Shown here: positions 11,141 to 23,699 of the stretch, piece by piece
Layout of the letters: the number at the start of each line of letters is the position of its first letter
Position numbering within the stretch: position 1 is the first letter of the stretch
From: Costus lasius
Lineage: Eukaryota > Streptophyta > Magnoliopsida > Zingiberales > Costaceae
Length of the DNA: 64,000 nucleotides
Assembly: GCA_027563935.2 (NCBI GenBank)
Contig: CM050448.1
Location: 119,648,493 to 119,712,492, forward strand
Reading direction: 5' to 3'
Position numbers and translations under genes: made by a program
The notes under the pieces: generated by a model
The model's database searches: none
What the model was told of the DNA's origin: nothing
What the model saw: only the letters and a program-made list of their open reading frames with translations

Positions 11141-13330
11141 AAGAAGGCGAATAAAAAAAAAGTAGCAGAAACTGTGGAAGATGTTTCAACCCACCCACTA
11201 ATGTTCGAAAAAAATGGAAATTAAAAGGAGTAAAAAAGGCAAGAATTGAAGAGTGGAGACACGAAAAGCTGGCAACTTGAGAAATTTGCTGCGTGAAAAA
11301 TAGAAAAATAAGGAATCTAGCAGACAAATTGGAGAGAAAGAGCAGTCAACGGCCAGGATAACAGATAGAGAAAGAACAGACAGGAAACCAAGAGAGGATG
11401 AACCGATTTAAGAAGAGGAGGTGTGAGAAAGGTTGGTGTTTACAATTGGGAAGCAAAAGTATTTGTTTAAAGAGCGAGATAGGGAAAGAGATCAGAAAGT
11501 TAGAGAGGACGTGCAGGCCACCTCTAGGAGAGGGTGGATTGAGGCTCCTGGCATCCATAAATATGTGCTGATATCTGAAACTTTTCTTAGTTTATCCTTT
11601 TAGATTTTAGAATTATTAACTTAATCTTGAACTTTTAGTTTTGGACTCTGTAAAGATGCTTAGTAACTCGATATCTTTGAGTTCTTATTACTCTAAATCC
11701 TAAATTCTAAATCTTTATGATTTTTCAAATTTACTTCAGATTCTGTGATCTTCAGACTTTTAAGTGTGCTACCTTGAATTATCTATTTTTCTTGATATAT
11801 GAGGTCTTTCTCCTTAGGGCATCAAATGTAGCTTTGGATTTGAACCTCTTGTAAAAGGAGTTCTAATTTCCATTGCAAGAAGCTATTGAGTTTTAACTCC
11901 ATATTGAAGTGGCCATGTGAGATCATCTGAACAAGAACAAAAAAATTTATGGAACAATGAGGTGAAGTGTGAATCTCACATCTGTCCATGTGGGGAAGTC
12001 ATGCGATCATATTGAATGAGGAACTCAAATCATAATTGCAACAGATGACAGAGGTGAATCAAAGCATTTCATGTGACTACTCAACATGACAATGCTCGGT
12101 TGGTTCTCTGAAAACAGATTTAAGTTTTTACATTCAGAAAGAACAAGACTTGTTCCTTCCAGTATAATCATCATCCTGAACTACTTACTGCAAGCCAGTC
12201 AATCTAGAGATTCTAAATCCACTGAAGTAGGGCTTTATGGCACCTGGAATCAAGCAAAGGAATGGACTTATCTTTCATCAGCTACCACCAGCAAGAAAAG
12301 GGATCCTTGAGCATTTGTGAGCATAATTTAGGTTGACTCCGAAGGGTACCCTAGTATTCTGAATCTTCATCTTTCAACTATACATTCTACTTTAAGATCC
12401 AACTTAATTACCAAAGCTTAGAACTGTGCTTTTTTGAGATAAAGTTATATTATTAAAATTAAATTTTTGGTAATTTACACAAATCATTTATTTTCCCAAT
12501 CAAAAAATTCAATTCGGTTTTAATTTCTTTGGTAAATTTACTAATCAGTAAATTTGATAACACCCTTAGTAAAAATTTGGTAAAAACCCAATTTACTGAA
12601 AAAAAAAAAATTTTGGTACCGGTAATGAATTAAATAATTTTTTTATTTGGTAATTTCTCTATATATATATATATACACACAGCTCACAAGCTTAAATGCT
12701 CACTAAGCAGCCAATTAAATTAATAAAATATATAAAATATATAAAATTAATTAATTATTATATAAAAACATTATTATAATTGGTAAACAAGTAATTTATC
12801 TGTTTTATTGATTTACTGATTGTAAATTCTTATTTGGTTTGGTAAATTTAGTAACTTAGTAATTATGTAGTTATTTATGAAAGTAATTCTAAGTTAGAAA
12901 ATATATCATATTAATAGTTTTATTATTAGTCTTAATGATTTCAATTAACAGATAAAATGATTAAAATATAGAAGATCACTGATGTGCAATAATTTTTTTA
13001 GCCGAATAAAATATAACAATATACAATCCATTAATTATATATAAAAATATTAGACATACAACTCTGACCATTTTGGCCACCCTGGTCTGGATCACCAGAA
13101 AAAAGTTACCTGGCTGATGTGGCATTTCACGAACTGCGCATGCAGCTCTTCTTGCCAAATCAATCATGACGTGTAGGTTAATCTAAAAGCAAGTGGGACC
13201 AAATATAGAGAATCAAATAGCGAGAGAGGTACACAAGCGAGTGCGAAATTATCCTTTCTTTCCACTGCCCACGACACACGAGCACCACTGACAACAGCGA
13301 GCCAGGTAAAAAAAATTTCCTAGCATCGAG
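11141..13330. other. Intergenic between divergent RhoGDI and xylosyltransferase genes
   Basis: RhoGDI 5' flank, then non-coding DNA. From about 12430 to 12960 the sequence is very AT-rich with repeated GGTAAATTTA/TTTACTAA-like words in both orientations and a (TA)n run near 12660. This looks like an old MITE-type insertion, but I cannot place its ends. Confidence 0.5.
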
Positions 13331-13364
13331 GGGTGAGAGAGAGAGGAGAGAGAGAGAGAGAGAG
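13331..13364 (+). repeat. GA-rich microsatellite in the xylosyltransferase 5' leader
   Basis: An almost pure GA run ends directly at the start ATG. GA/CT runs in 5' leaders are common in plants and can act as GAGA-type elements. A role here is inference. Confidence 0.8.
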
Positions 13365-16300
13365 ATGAGGAGGAATGAGACTAATCGGAGGCAGAGGGCG
13401 CTGCTAATCCGTACGCTCCTCTTCCTCTTCGCCCTCAACGCCGTCTCGCTCGCGCTCTACTTTCTACTCCACCCACTTCACCGCAGCCCAGCCGCCGACG
13501 CCGTCTCCCATGGAACCCTAGAGGAGGACCGCACCCGATCCGCGGTCCTCAAGCCATGGCCAGTACTACCCTCGTTCCTCCCTTGGACCGCCTCGCCTGC
13601 CCCGCCCCTCCGATCCTGCGAGGCCTACTTCGGACACGGTTTCTCCCAAAACGTCACCGTCCTTGGCGACGGCGGCGGCGGCGATCGCGGATGGTTCCGG
13701 TGCCACTATAGTGAGACGCTGAGAAGTTCCGTCTGCGAAGGGGGCTGGATCCGAATGGATCCCGCGCGGATCTTCATGTCCGAGGGCGGGGAGAGCTTGG
13801 AGACGGTGATTGGACGGGGGGAGGAGGAGGAGCTGCCCAAGTACGAACCCGGGGCCTTTCAGATCGACGGAGATGGCGGGAAGGAGGGGATGAGGGCTGT
13901 GGATGAGGAGTTCCTGGAGAAGTATGTGCCGCAAGGCGCGGTGCATTACCACACGATGCGGGCGCTCATGGAGTCCATGCGAGTTGTTAGCCATGGGCAA
14001 CTCGATTGTGCTCAAGTAAGTAACCTTGATATCTGAATTTGGACTTCGGAGACATTAAATGCTTAGATGAAGTTTTTGCTCGATCAGGGAAAACTTTTTT
14101 TTTTAGAGCAACTGCATTGGAGAAAAATATATATTCTTAAATAAGTCTCCTGCAAAATTATAGATGCCACAAGATGGGAAAAAGTTGATGTCAATGTGGG
14201 GTAAATAGGCCAAGGTAAAGAAGGCAACTTCAAGCTCGCAGAAAGTTCCCAAAAACTCGGCCAGGATACTCTATATGCGTTACTTTTACATTTGGTCGGA
14301 CTAAGGGACTCGTAGACATTTTTTGTCAGTAGCAACATGCTTATATTTATCTATCCAAACCCAAACATCATTATTGGGCATGGATGGAGGGCAGATCATC
14401 CTTTGCAATGAGGTCCACCAAAGCAAGGTCAAGAGTAAAGGGAAGCAATAAAGAGGTTATGAAGAAGGCTTTCCATGTTAATAAAAGTTGAATTGAAGTT
14501 ACTGAGATGTCAAGCAGCCAATTGCCATTGACAATGGTGGTATATAGTCTCCAGAACCAATGATGCGGGTGATCCCAATTTTAGATTCTAAAGGGTTTTA
14601 AGAAAGAGTTTTGAGACCCAACTCATCTTCATATAAGAAAATTTAACCCCCAAAAGAACATTTTTGTATTTGTCATTTTGTCTTTAACCATGCTTGCCCA
14701 AATTGTATCTTCATTGCTACGGATAGATTGAACTCTTGTTGCAAAGGGAAACAAAGGAAAGATACCAACGAACGTGGTGTCACGAAAGAAATTTGTACAA
14801 TGGATTAGAATTTCGGTCCTTACCACTCGGTACATACTGATTGGACTGATTGGACCGGTATAGGTATACGTAATGTCGGTACATCCACTACTGGTACATT
14901 ACAATGTTGGTATGTCCAGCATCAGTTCGAGATTGGACCGGGACACCGTACTAGAGATTTGAATCCTTGATTCCAACACATTTAAATACCATTCTCATCT
15001 GCCTGTCTTAGCCAAGAAACAATATTAATGGTTTAGAGTGAAAGTTCCATATAACTATTGAGCTTAATCAAATAATTGATAAATATTTAATAAATGGACT
15101 CAAAATTGATGTATTTCATTTAGTAATATTATTTTGAAGAATGCTAAAATGCTGGTTCACTTTTGCTATAAGCAAGTTATTTAGTCAACTATGTCTTAGT
15201 ATCATACTTGATCCTTATTGGATACCTTTTGTTACCTTGGTTTCCAGTGGGTTGAGCAACCAACAATCCTGGTGACACGTTTTGAGTATGCTAATGTTTT
15301 CCATACAGTTACTGACTGGTACAGTGCATATGTCAGTTCAAGGGTTACTGGCCTCACCAGTCGACCTAACTTGATTTTCGTGGATGGTCATTGCAAGGTA
15401 CACTTGCTCACTCTGTCAACTATTCTAGAATAGTTTTTCCTGAAATCAATTCTATGTTTTATGCTTACTAGCTCTGTGCATTTTGCGTATAAAAACAAAG
15501 ATACATAGTGGGTGATAAATATTAATATTTTTTTATCATTGATGTTTCCACTGTCATTTTATTATGCTTGCATCTGATGGTCAATCTGTCTTTGATGTTT
15601 GGCATGGCCACTACAAGGTATAGAATCTAGGACATTTTACATTCAGTCATGCATTATCAATTGGCACGGCCGCCCCCAAGCAAGACAAACAATTGTCTGC
15701 TAGTAATCCCAAGAAATTGTACATGGATTAATCACAATGGAATTTTCTTATAAAGTTAATAATGAGATTGAAGTAGTGAAATTTATAGATTAGTGAAAAT
15801 TAGTTGGATAGATGGGTAAGAATGTGCATTTCTTTCATATTGCATGCAAAAGAAAATGTCAGATATCTTGCTTCATGAATCTACATTTTGTGGTAGTTAC
15901 TTTATTTTCTTTTAGCTTCAGGCAGTGGAGACTTTCTGATAATTAGTAACCATCACATTCTAACGCTTGTGTATAACACTAGAATCTCCACATTTGTAAC
16001 AATTGAGATAACTGGTTTGAATTTGGAATATTTCCCAAAGAGACTAACATCGTTACTTTGGGTGATCCCAAGTATTTGGGATACTTGGTATATTTTCTCA
16101 TGATTGAAGTATCATAAAGATCCCTAGTGTGTTCGTTCTATATGAATTGGATGAGGTCGATTGTTGTAATATCTCTTTTTGTTTCTTTTTTCCCATAATA
16201 AATTACAAAAGTGGTGCACTTGGATTTCAATTTGGTAAAATTTGTATTTGTATCAATTTGGTACCCGTAAACATTCATGTCTAGTTAATCCCATCACCAT

Positions 16301-18047
16301 TCCATTAATTTTGACTATTGGAATAAGTTTTAATAATCTTTATTTCAAAAATATTTTTATTAATATTATTTATAATATTTTCAATAATTTTTAAACCGTT
16401 ATTAAAAACAAAATTTAATAAATGTTGCTTTCATAAAATTAGAAAAAATTACTTTGTTTGTCATATTAATTGAATACTAATGGAAACACCTAAGTGGAAT
16501 AAAAATAAAAAGTTTGCGTACCAAATTGATACAAATAGAAGTTCGGGTATTAAATTGAAGCGCCATTTATGTAATTTTTCTTCTTTAAACCCTTGCAAAT
16601 AAATTTTTTTTCCCTGCTATAGTCACGCTACACCAACTCCATGGTTTAATAATAACCAAAAATCATGGGCATAACCCTAAATCCTAAGATGTTTTTAACT
16701 CTTAGGCCTCAACAATACATCAAACACTCCATTCAACCTAATTCAAGTAGGCATAATTTTTCTAAGCCATAATTTGTATTTGAAGCGTGTTTGAATCAAA
16801 GCAGAGTATCCGTGTGCAATCCTAGATTAGTATTGCTTCTCTCACTACGTTGGAGCATGAAGTTATTCTATTGTTTCATGATGCTTATTTTCTTTATTTC
16901 CTACCAATGTACCGGGAGACTTCATCAGAAATCATAGCGCTTTATGTGTGATATTGATTGTGTTCAAATTCTCTCCTAGCATTAGTAACTATGTTAAGTA
17001 GTTGGATATGTTTATTGCACACAAAACAGAAACATTATGGATTGAACTCTTGCTAATTGAAAAAAATTATTCTCATTGGTTTATCTTGAGCGGGATGGCG
17101 GATGGCCTATCTTGTGGATATTTTTCACACGAATCTTCGAAAATCTCTTCACTGGATCATTGTATGCTGTAGTCGTCTAGGATTGTTTTTAGTTGTCATG
17201 CTCGTAAGTATATCTATTTAGATGGAATCCATGTAGCCCTCAACATCAGATGCTTCTTTATGATAGCTTCTTTCTTCTCAATAGTTAATAATCCAATGAT
17301 TTCTAATGACAACTCTTTTAGCAGACCCAACTAGAAGAAACTTGGGAAGCAGTTTTCTCCAGTGTGAGGTATGCTAAAAACTTCTCCGGCCCAGTTTGTT
17401 TTAGACATGCGGTTTTTGCACCACTCGGATATGAAACAGCTTTATTTAAAGGACTGACACATGACATAAGTTGTCAAGGCACTTCTGCTAGTAACCTCCG
17501 AAAGATTCCTGATGTTCAGGAAACAGCCCGGTTATCCGAATTTGGTGAAATGCTGATAGCAGCATTTGATCTACTGGGGAAGAGAGATTTGCCAAGAGAT
17601 CGATCTGTAGGTTATAATGTCCTTTTTGTTCGTCGTGAAGATTATTTGGCACACCCTCGTCATAGCGGAAGAGTTGAGTCGAGGCTGAGCAATGAGCAAG
17701 AGGTTTTTGACGCTGTACAGGCATGGGCTACCAGCCAAGACAAGTGCCGAATAAATGTCGTGAATGGCCTCTTTGCTCACATGCATATGAAGGAGCAACT
17801 GCAAGCTATTCAAGAAGCTTCAGTGGTTGTTGGGGCTCATGGTGCCGGTCTAACTCACTTGGTTGCTGCTAGACAGGACTCAAAGGTTCTTGAAATTATT
17901 AGTAGTGCTTATAGGCGCCCACATTTTCAATTGATCTCAGCCTGGAAAGGATTGGAGTACCATGCCATCAACCTTGCGGGATCTTACGCTAGGCCGGCCA
18001 CAGTCACAGATGAGCTTCGCAGCATTATGGCCAACTTCGGTTGCTGA
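13365..18047 (+). CDS. XYLT: N-glycan beta-1,2-xylosyltransferase (GT61)
   Basis: Three exons (13365-14015, 15248-15397, 17325-18047), all in phase 0, give 507 residues, close to known plant XYLTs. The protein starts with a short basic cytosolic tail (MRRNETNRRQR) and a single hydrophobic segment at about residues 13-36, a type II Golgi anchor. The stem and catalytic part follow with family landmarks: SCEAYFGHGFSQNV, QGAVHYHTMRALMESMR, LVTRFEYANVFHTVTDWYSA, LIFVDGHCK|TQLEETWE, GPVCFRHAVFAPLGYETALF, NVLFVRREDYLAHPR and VVGAHGAGLTHLVAA. The enzyme adds the core beta-1,2-xylose to N-glycans in the medial Golgi. The acceptor before TQLEETWE was chosen three bases downstream of an alternative AG to fit the family. 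Introns are 1.2 and 1.9 kb and carry transposon debris. Confidence 0.96.
14818..14975. repeat. GGTAC-rich repeat in xylosyltransferase intron 1
   Basis: The block repeats CGGTAC/GGTAC/ACCGG words (CCACTCGGTACATACTG, ATTGGACCGGTATAGG, GGACCGGGACACCGTAC), a composition unlike the surrounding intron. It resembles dispersed repeats of monocot genomes. No termini were identified. Confidence 0.4.
16200..16577. mobile_element. Mutator-like MITE in xylosyltransferase intron 2
   Basis: The ends form a long inverted repeat of about 70 bp. The left arm starts AAATTACAAAAGTGG and runs to TTGTATCAATTTGGTAC. The right arm, reverse-complemented, starts AAATTACATAAATGGCG and runs to the same TTTGTATCAATTTGGTAC. 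The interior is AT-rich without coding capacity. Long inverted ends in a 0.4-kb element fit a Mutator-type MITE. A clean target duplication was not resolved. Confidence 0.65.
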
Positions 18048-19230
18048 GAACAAAATATTTTGAGGTTCCTGCTTTGAGACGAAACAAATTGGTTGATTGT
18101 GGTTGTCTTTTCTGTTCAGAATTGTGTTGGATCACAACGAGACTGGAGGCTACTTGCTGAGATCAAGGCAACTTTGTACCATCCAATGTAAAGACTGAAC
18201 ACATGGAACTCTCCTGGAGTGCTCCAAATTTCTAGCCGAGAATTTTGTCCCTTGCAACACCGCCGCCTGCCCGGTAGTTATTGATGGTTTTCTGTTTAAG
18301 TTTAACCGATGCTATAGACATGCAATTGAATGTTGAGAATTGTTTAACTAATCCGGCTGCTTTATTTGAATTGATTGTACATCCAAAATGTCTCGCATGG
18401 GACTAGAAAATTCTTCTCCAGTATAGTCCAGACTTTGAAATTTACAATGCTACATGTAGTTCCCTACATTTAAAGTTGGATATTTGGAGTCTCCTATGTA
18501 CAATCGATGATCGATAACTAGCGTTGAGTAATATGAAAACGTTGCATTAAGTGCAAGAGTTTGATTCTTCAGAGAACACTGGTACCGTGACATAGAACCG
18601 AGTTTATAATGGCAACTGTAATTGAACAACCATGTCAACGATTTTTTTTGTCTAAACGATATGTTCATGTGTTTATAATGTTCACATCATCTATATCAAG
18701 TATATAAATCATTTTATATTATATATCCAAAGATTAAATTACAGATAACAAACTTCTATTATAAGTAGAGGTGAAAATTTTAGGTTTGGCAACTACATAA
18801 TAATGGAAAAAAAACTACTGCTATATTTCCGAACATCAATTTTTTAACAGACAGCTATTGCCAAGTGTTTATTAAAATATAAAAGTGGCTAAAAACACTC
18901 ATGTAGAACACCAGCTACTTCAACAATCACAATAACGCGCGATTGATACATTCCATCGGAAACAGAAATAGAAAGTTTTGATCTCTCGGCAATGTCATTG
19001 TAGGAAAAATCGCCCGAGTCAAGGCAAACAAAACCCGGCCATCGTCTCAGCATTAAAGCATCTAATAAAATCATAAAATAATAAAGGTTTTGGAGAGCTA
19101 AACTCCTGCTGAAAAATGTCGGGAGAATCCCCCACTACCGCAAATTATTTAAATTCATGAATTTCTTGTGAAGTGCGAAGGCTAATTGAAATAAAATTCG
19201 TCATTATCTGGCAAAAGCTGACGACCGTCT
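18048..19230. other. Convergent intergenic region (xylosyltransferase and carrier 3' ends)
   Basis: The 3' UTRs of two converging genes and AT-rich DNA between them. No independent gene is supported. Confidence 0.6.
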
Positions 19231-21465
19231 CTAAGCACCGCCGGATCCATACTTCTTGCCGAAGACGATCAGCTGCAGCTTGTCGTAACCAGCAAGCACA
19301 CCAGCACCGGCTACGGCACGGAGAATGTTTGCACCAGCACCCTTGAATAACGATTTCGGCCCCTCATTCTTCAAAATTTGGGAGAAGGCGTCGAGAGAGC
19401 TCTTGTACTTGACAGCTTCCCCAGAGGTCATCATCATTCTTCTTCTGACAGTGTCAATAGGATAAGATGCAAGACCAGCACCGTTGGTGATCAACCAACC
19501 CAAGGCGAAGCTTGCGAAGAAGCTATCCTGCAACCCAGTTCAAATACACAAGTTGGTGCCAATGAGGATTGATTGAATAAAAAATGTCTCTAACATAAAA
19601 GTTGCACAAACAATCTAAGTAGTTGGATTAGATAGTTTCATAAGCTTTTATCGCAGTTAGTGCTTAGAAACAGAGTTGTGTTCACTACATTCAAGCTGCA
19701 AGTAAAATTTAGAACCATTAATAAATTTGAATTACATGCTGCAACTAAAAATAAGGACTCCCACAAATTTCTACTAGCAGCCCATCTTCCCAATTCGACA
19801 ACCAAGAACATTGTACATGTAAAGCATTCATCAATAGTTATCGAGAATATGACAAAAATCAATCCAGAAGTGGCACGACAGTTTACCTGCAAATTTCCTG
19901 TTAGGAGCACTGGCTTCAAGGAGTCGTACATTCCAAAGTACAGGCCACGATAGACTATAATCCCAACACATGAAATATTAAATCCTCTATAAAGTCCAGC
20001 AATGCCATCCGACTGCAGGGTCTTCCGGTAAACATCAACAAGACCATTAAATTGTCTCTCGCCTCCCTTCTTAGCTGCCTTAGCATCATTTGCCAAGCGA
20101 GTACGGGCATAGTCGAGAGAGTACACGAAAAACAGGGAACAAGCACCAGCAGCACCACCTGAAGCAAGATTTCCAGCAAACCATTTCCAGTATCCATCCT
20201 TGTCTTTCTTAAAGTTAAACATCCGCTTGAAGTAATCCTTAAAGGCAAAGTTGAGAGCCTAGAAAAACAATATACTCTTTGGTAAGGACAATTAATGGGA
20301 AGAAAACATAATAACAGTAAAAAAGTTAGATGTCATAACGGAAATTAGAAAAGGTAATAAATACGGGCATAAAGTCATTTCTTTCATAGAATACTACAAC
20401 ACATCCTAAATCATAAAAATGCATGAATAAACCTAAATTAAAAAATACTTACAGATAATATTAATTTTTTGCTTTAACATAATAATTACGCCATAAAAAG
20501 TTAAACGATGAAACAAAAATTAGAAGACAAATTCAAAGCTACCTCGAACAGCACAAAAAGCTTTCTTTATGTGACAGTCAAGAGTGAGAGGGTTCTGAGG
20601 TTCTGAGTTACCAGTGCTGACAAATCAGAACAAAGTTGAAAGCGATGTGGTGTAATAGTTATAAATGCTACAAAATCAAATTAAAAAATTACTGTTCAGA
20701 AATGCAGTGGGCATATTTGCATTTTAAAACATCATATTTTAATATTATGGTACATTCAAATTAATAGAACGTCTTTAGTGATGAAAACTTATAAACTCAA
20801 CAGTGTACTAGATCAAATAGCACTATCTAAATCAGACAGAGCCGTCCAAGTGGCAGATATAAAGAAGCAAATGTACACTTAATTTTTATTATCATGAATC
20901 ATGGTGGCATTTGATGGAAAAAGAAAATGAATTATTAACATAAATAACCCACATATACAATTACCTGAGTAGGAAAATAGCGAATAACATTAGCAGTATT
21001 TCCTCTCCACAGAGACACAAAGCCTTCTTCTTTAATTGTTCTGCTAAAACAATCTGAAATTCCTTTGTAAGGTTCAGAGAGACGACCAGCCTTGATCATC
21101 TCATCCTGATTCTGGATCAGGAGCTTCACACGTTCAATAGGAGCAGCAGCTGTCTTTGAAACCGCAGCAGAAACTCCACCCATAAGGAAATCAATGGCAA
21201 AGCTTTTAAAGCCTTTCTCGGAAGGAGCCTGGGCAAAAATGGGCGATACAGATGACACATTGGGTAGCTCATAGGTTGTATAGCACACCTGCATTGTTGA
21301 TTTCTGAAAACCACCATTGATGTAGTTTACTGCTGCACATCGTTTATCATATAAAGCAGGGTTGTAGAAGCTCCGAGCTTGTGAATCTCTAGAAAAGCTA
21401 GACCTAATATGCAGTTGACCAGTAACTTTTTGTAATACAGTTGGGTGGTTAACCTGCTCAGCCAT
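19231..21465 (-). CDS. AAC: Mitochondrial ADP/ATP carrier (adenine nucleotide translocator)
   Basis: Three exons (21465-20965, 20258-19887, 19527-19231) join in phase 0 to 389 residues. An N-terminal extension of about 85 residues ([19 protein letters not shown]...) is typical of plant AACs and may be trimmed on import. Three carrier repeats follow, each with its signature: [12 protein letters not shown], the SLDYARTRL version, and [17 protein letters not shown] is the hallmark of ADP/ATP exchange carriers. Six membrane helices of the inner mitochondrial membrane are expected, exchanging cytosolic ADP for matrix ATP. The bases before the ATG (TTATCAG|GACAACATGG) look like a splice acceptor, so a long 5'-UTR intron reaching about 23.5 kb is likely. 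Confidence 0.96.
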
Positions 21466-21555
21466 GTTGTCCTGATAAAAAGACCTACACAAGAACGACT
21501 ATGCAAGTCCGTAAAAAGTTTCAACAGTGACAGGAGTAAAAGCATGAATGTTCAT

Positions 21556-21653
21556 TTGTCTTTCAGTATTCCTTTAAATAATTAAATGTCTAGAGAAAAA
21601 GTACTTGTCTTTCAGTATTCCTTCAAATAATTAAATGCCTAGAGAAAAAGTAC
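21556..21653. repeat. Two-copy 49-bp tandem repeat in the carrier 5' region
   Basis: 21556-21604 and 21605-21653 are nearly identical head-to-tail copies starting TTGTCTTTCAGTATTCC, with two mismatches seen. They lie in the probable 5'-UTR intron of the ADP/ATP carrier gene. The element repeats a TTTCAG-like word on the plus strand only. Confidence 0.85.
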
Positions 21654-23529
21654 CGTAGTAGAAATGATGAACAAGAGCACATTACAAAACAATAGAGGTT
21701 CAAGTAATAAATATCTCAATTGTATAATTCACTAAATGTACTGAAAGAAAACATGGAAATAAAAATTTATCCCTGATGGAGTACATAATTAATAGAATAT
21801 AACAATTAAACACAAAAATCAAGTAAAAAATTTACATATAATTAAACCATAATTAGGACAGTAAAAAGGATCTTCAAGAAGAATCAAAATATACATAGAC
21901 ACACACACACATATAAGGTCTTTTATGCTTCATATTTATAAATTAATCTTTGTAATCATAGACAAATCTCTTATCTTAAACCTTGAAATTTACTTGCCAC
22001 AAAGGAATGAATTTCAAAAGCTCCTTATCACAAAAAAAATTAAATAATATAAAGTTTTAAATGACCTTGCACTTCACATTAAATCTTCAATAAAATAAAA
22101 TAAAAAAGGCTTCCAAATTTTCGTTGTGCTATCTTACCCCCACCCATTCTTTCTATTCGACAAGCACAATCCTAAATGTAAACAACTTGTATACTTTAAT
22201 CTGTTGACCTTTTCCGTCTATATCATCAATATATATTGGTTCTTATGTCAAATTAAAGAGTTTGAAACAATACAACATATTTGGAGTTCAAAAATAATGG
22301 TAGTTGTAATAGTCGGCTGGCAATGTAGACATAGATGAGAAAGAACAGTAGTGTTTATTTATTTAATTAACTGAAGAGTAACTTTGTTGGTCCTGTCATG
22401 ACTACAAAATAAGGAGAGAGAATGTACTCAAAAATTACAAGGAATAAGAAAATAAATAAAATTTCATGAGTATCATAAATTACAGATGATCAGAAAAATG
22501 CAAAACAGGAATTTTTTTTTCTGAATTTGATAACTAAATACAATGAACAGTAATTTAGTAGCACAAAAAAGACTAACCAAAACATATCAGATAAATAAAG
22601 CATAGAACCAATTAGATACTTCCGATAAATAAAAACATACAAGTACATGAATTTAAGTTGCAAATTCACGAACTTCAATGGTTTAAATAAGAATAAAAAT
22701 CTAAATGAGGTTCGAGACCAGAAACTCTTCCATTAAAATCGAATTTGACCAGTTAATAACCATCTCATAGAGAAATATTTTTGATAACTATGAGATGATA
22801 GAACGAACAGATTATGCCACTCCGCATACAAATCACAAGTTTCTTTTCAAACTGAATCAACTCCACTGCAGTTAATGTGTATTCCAATATACCACAAAAC
22901 GAGTAACGGCGCAATGAGATAGATTGGAAAGGTAATGGTTATGAATCTAAATTAAGATAAGTATGATACTAAAACCACCCACAAGATTTAAGATATAAAC
23001 CTTCGAACAGATCTGAGTAGTTACCAGTCTGAAAACTATATATACACGGAATTTGCAAATAAGAACAAAAAATAGGCCACAGATAACACAGTAGAAAGGA
23101 TCTGAGTTTTAGGTTGACTAGATCAAACATAAGAAAGATAACTGCAGTAGATACAGCAGATCTACTTAATCTGACACTTTTCAAACAAACACAACAATAT
23201 ATTAGTCGAACCTTCTCAGAGTCTAAAACAGAATCGAGATCGCTGACTAATCGATCGAAATATGAAGACTAAAAGATAAAATGGCGCGGATCTGCACACA
23301 AGGGCAGAAATCGGCACTGGATACGTGCTTAAGCGACGATGACGGTCACTCCTATGACACCAATTTCGGAGAAATCAAGCATAATAATAAAAAAAAGTTA
23401 ATCATACAACTAAATATAACGAAACAAATGATGATCTATCCGTTCAGATCATCAATCAGCATCGACAAAGGATAAACAACAAGACGAAAATACAAAACCC
23501 CTTGAAATCAACGGACAGACGTGTAAGAT

Positions 23530-23690
23530 GACAGAGGTCAGTAGGGCTTACCCTAACGGAGCGCCTCCTTACCCCTCTTTTCTTGGAGACAAAAAAAGAG
23601 GAGGCGAACGCGAGAGCGAATTAGAGAGAAGGCAAGTGCGCGACACTTACTTGCGTATTTATGGGCAATCGCTCGGAACCTTTTCATTAC
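23530..23690 (-). promoter_or_regulatory. Probable core promoter and 5'-UTR exon of the ADP/ATP carrier gene
   Basis: On the minus strand a TATA-like CATAAATACGC (about 23663-23653) is followed by a CT-rich leader and then GTTAGG|GTAAGC, a good splice donor near 23550. It would pair with the acceptor just before the carrier ATG at 21465, giving an intron of about 2 kb. The arrangement is inferred from sequence signals only. Confidence 0.35.
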
Positions 23691-23699
23691 TATTGAGTA

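Noticed and set aside
13566..14015. 149-codon frame antisense to xylosyltransferase exon 1
   Set aside because: It is a shadow of the GC-rich exon; the plus strand has the conserved protein and splice sites.
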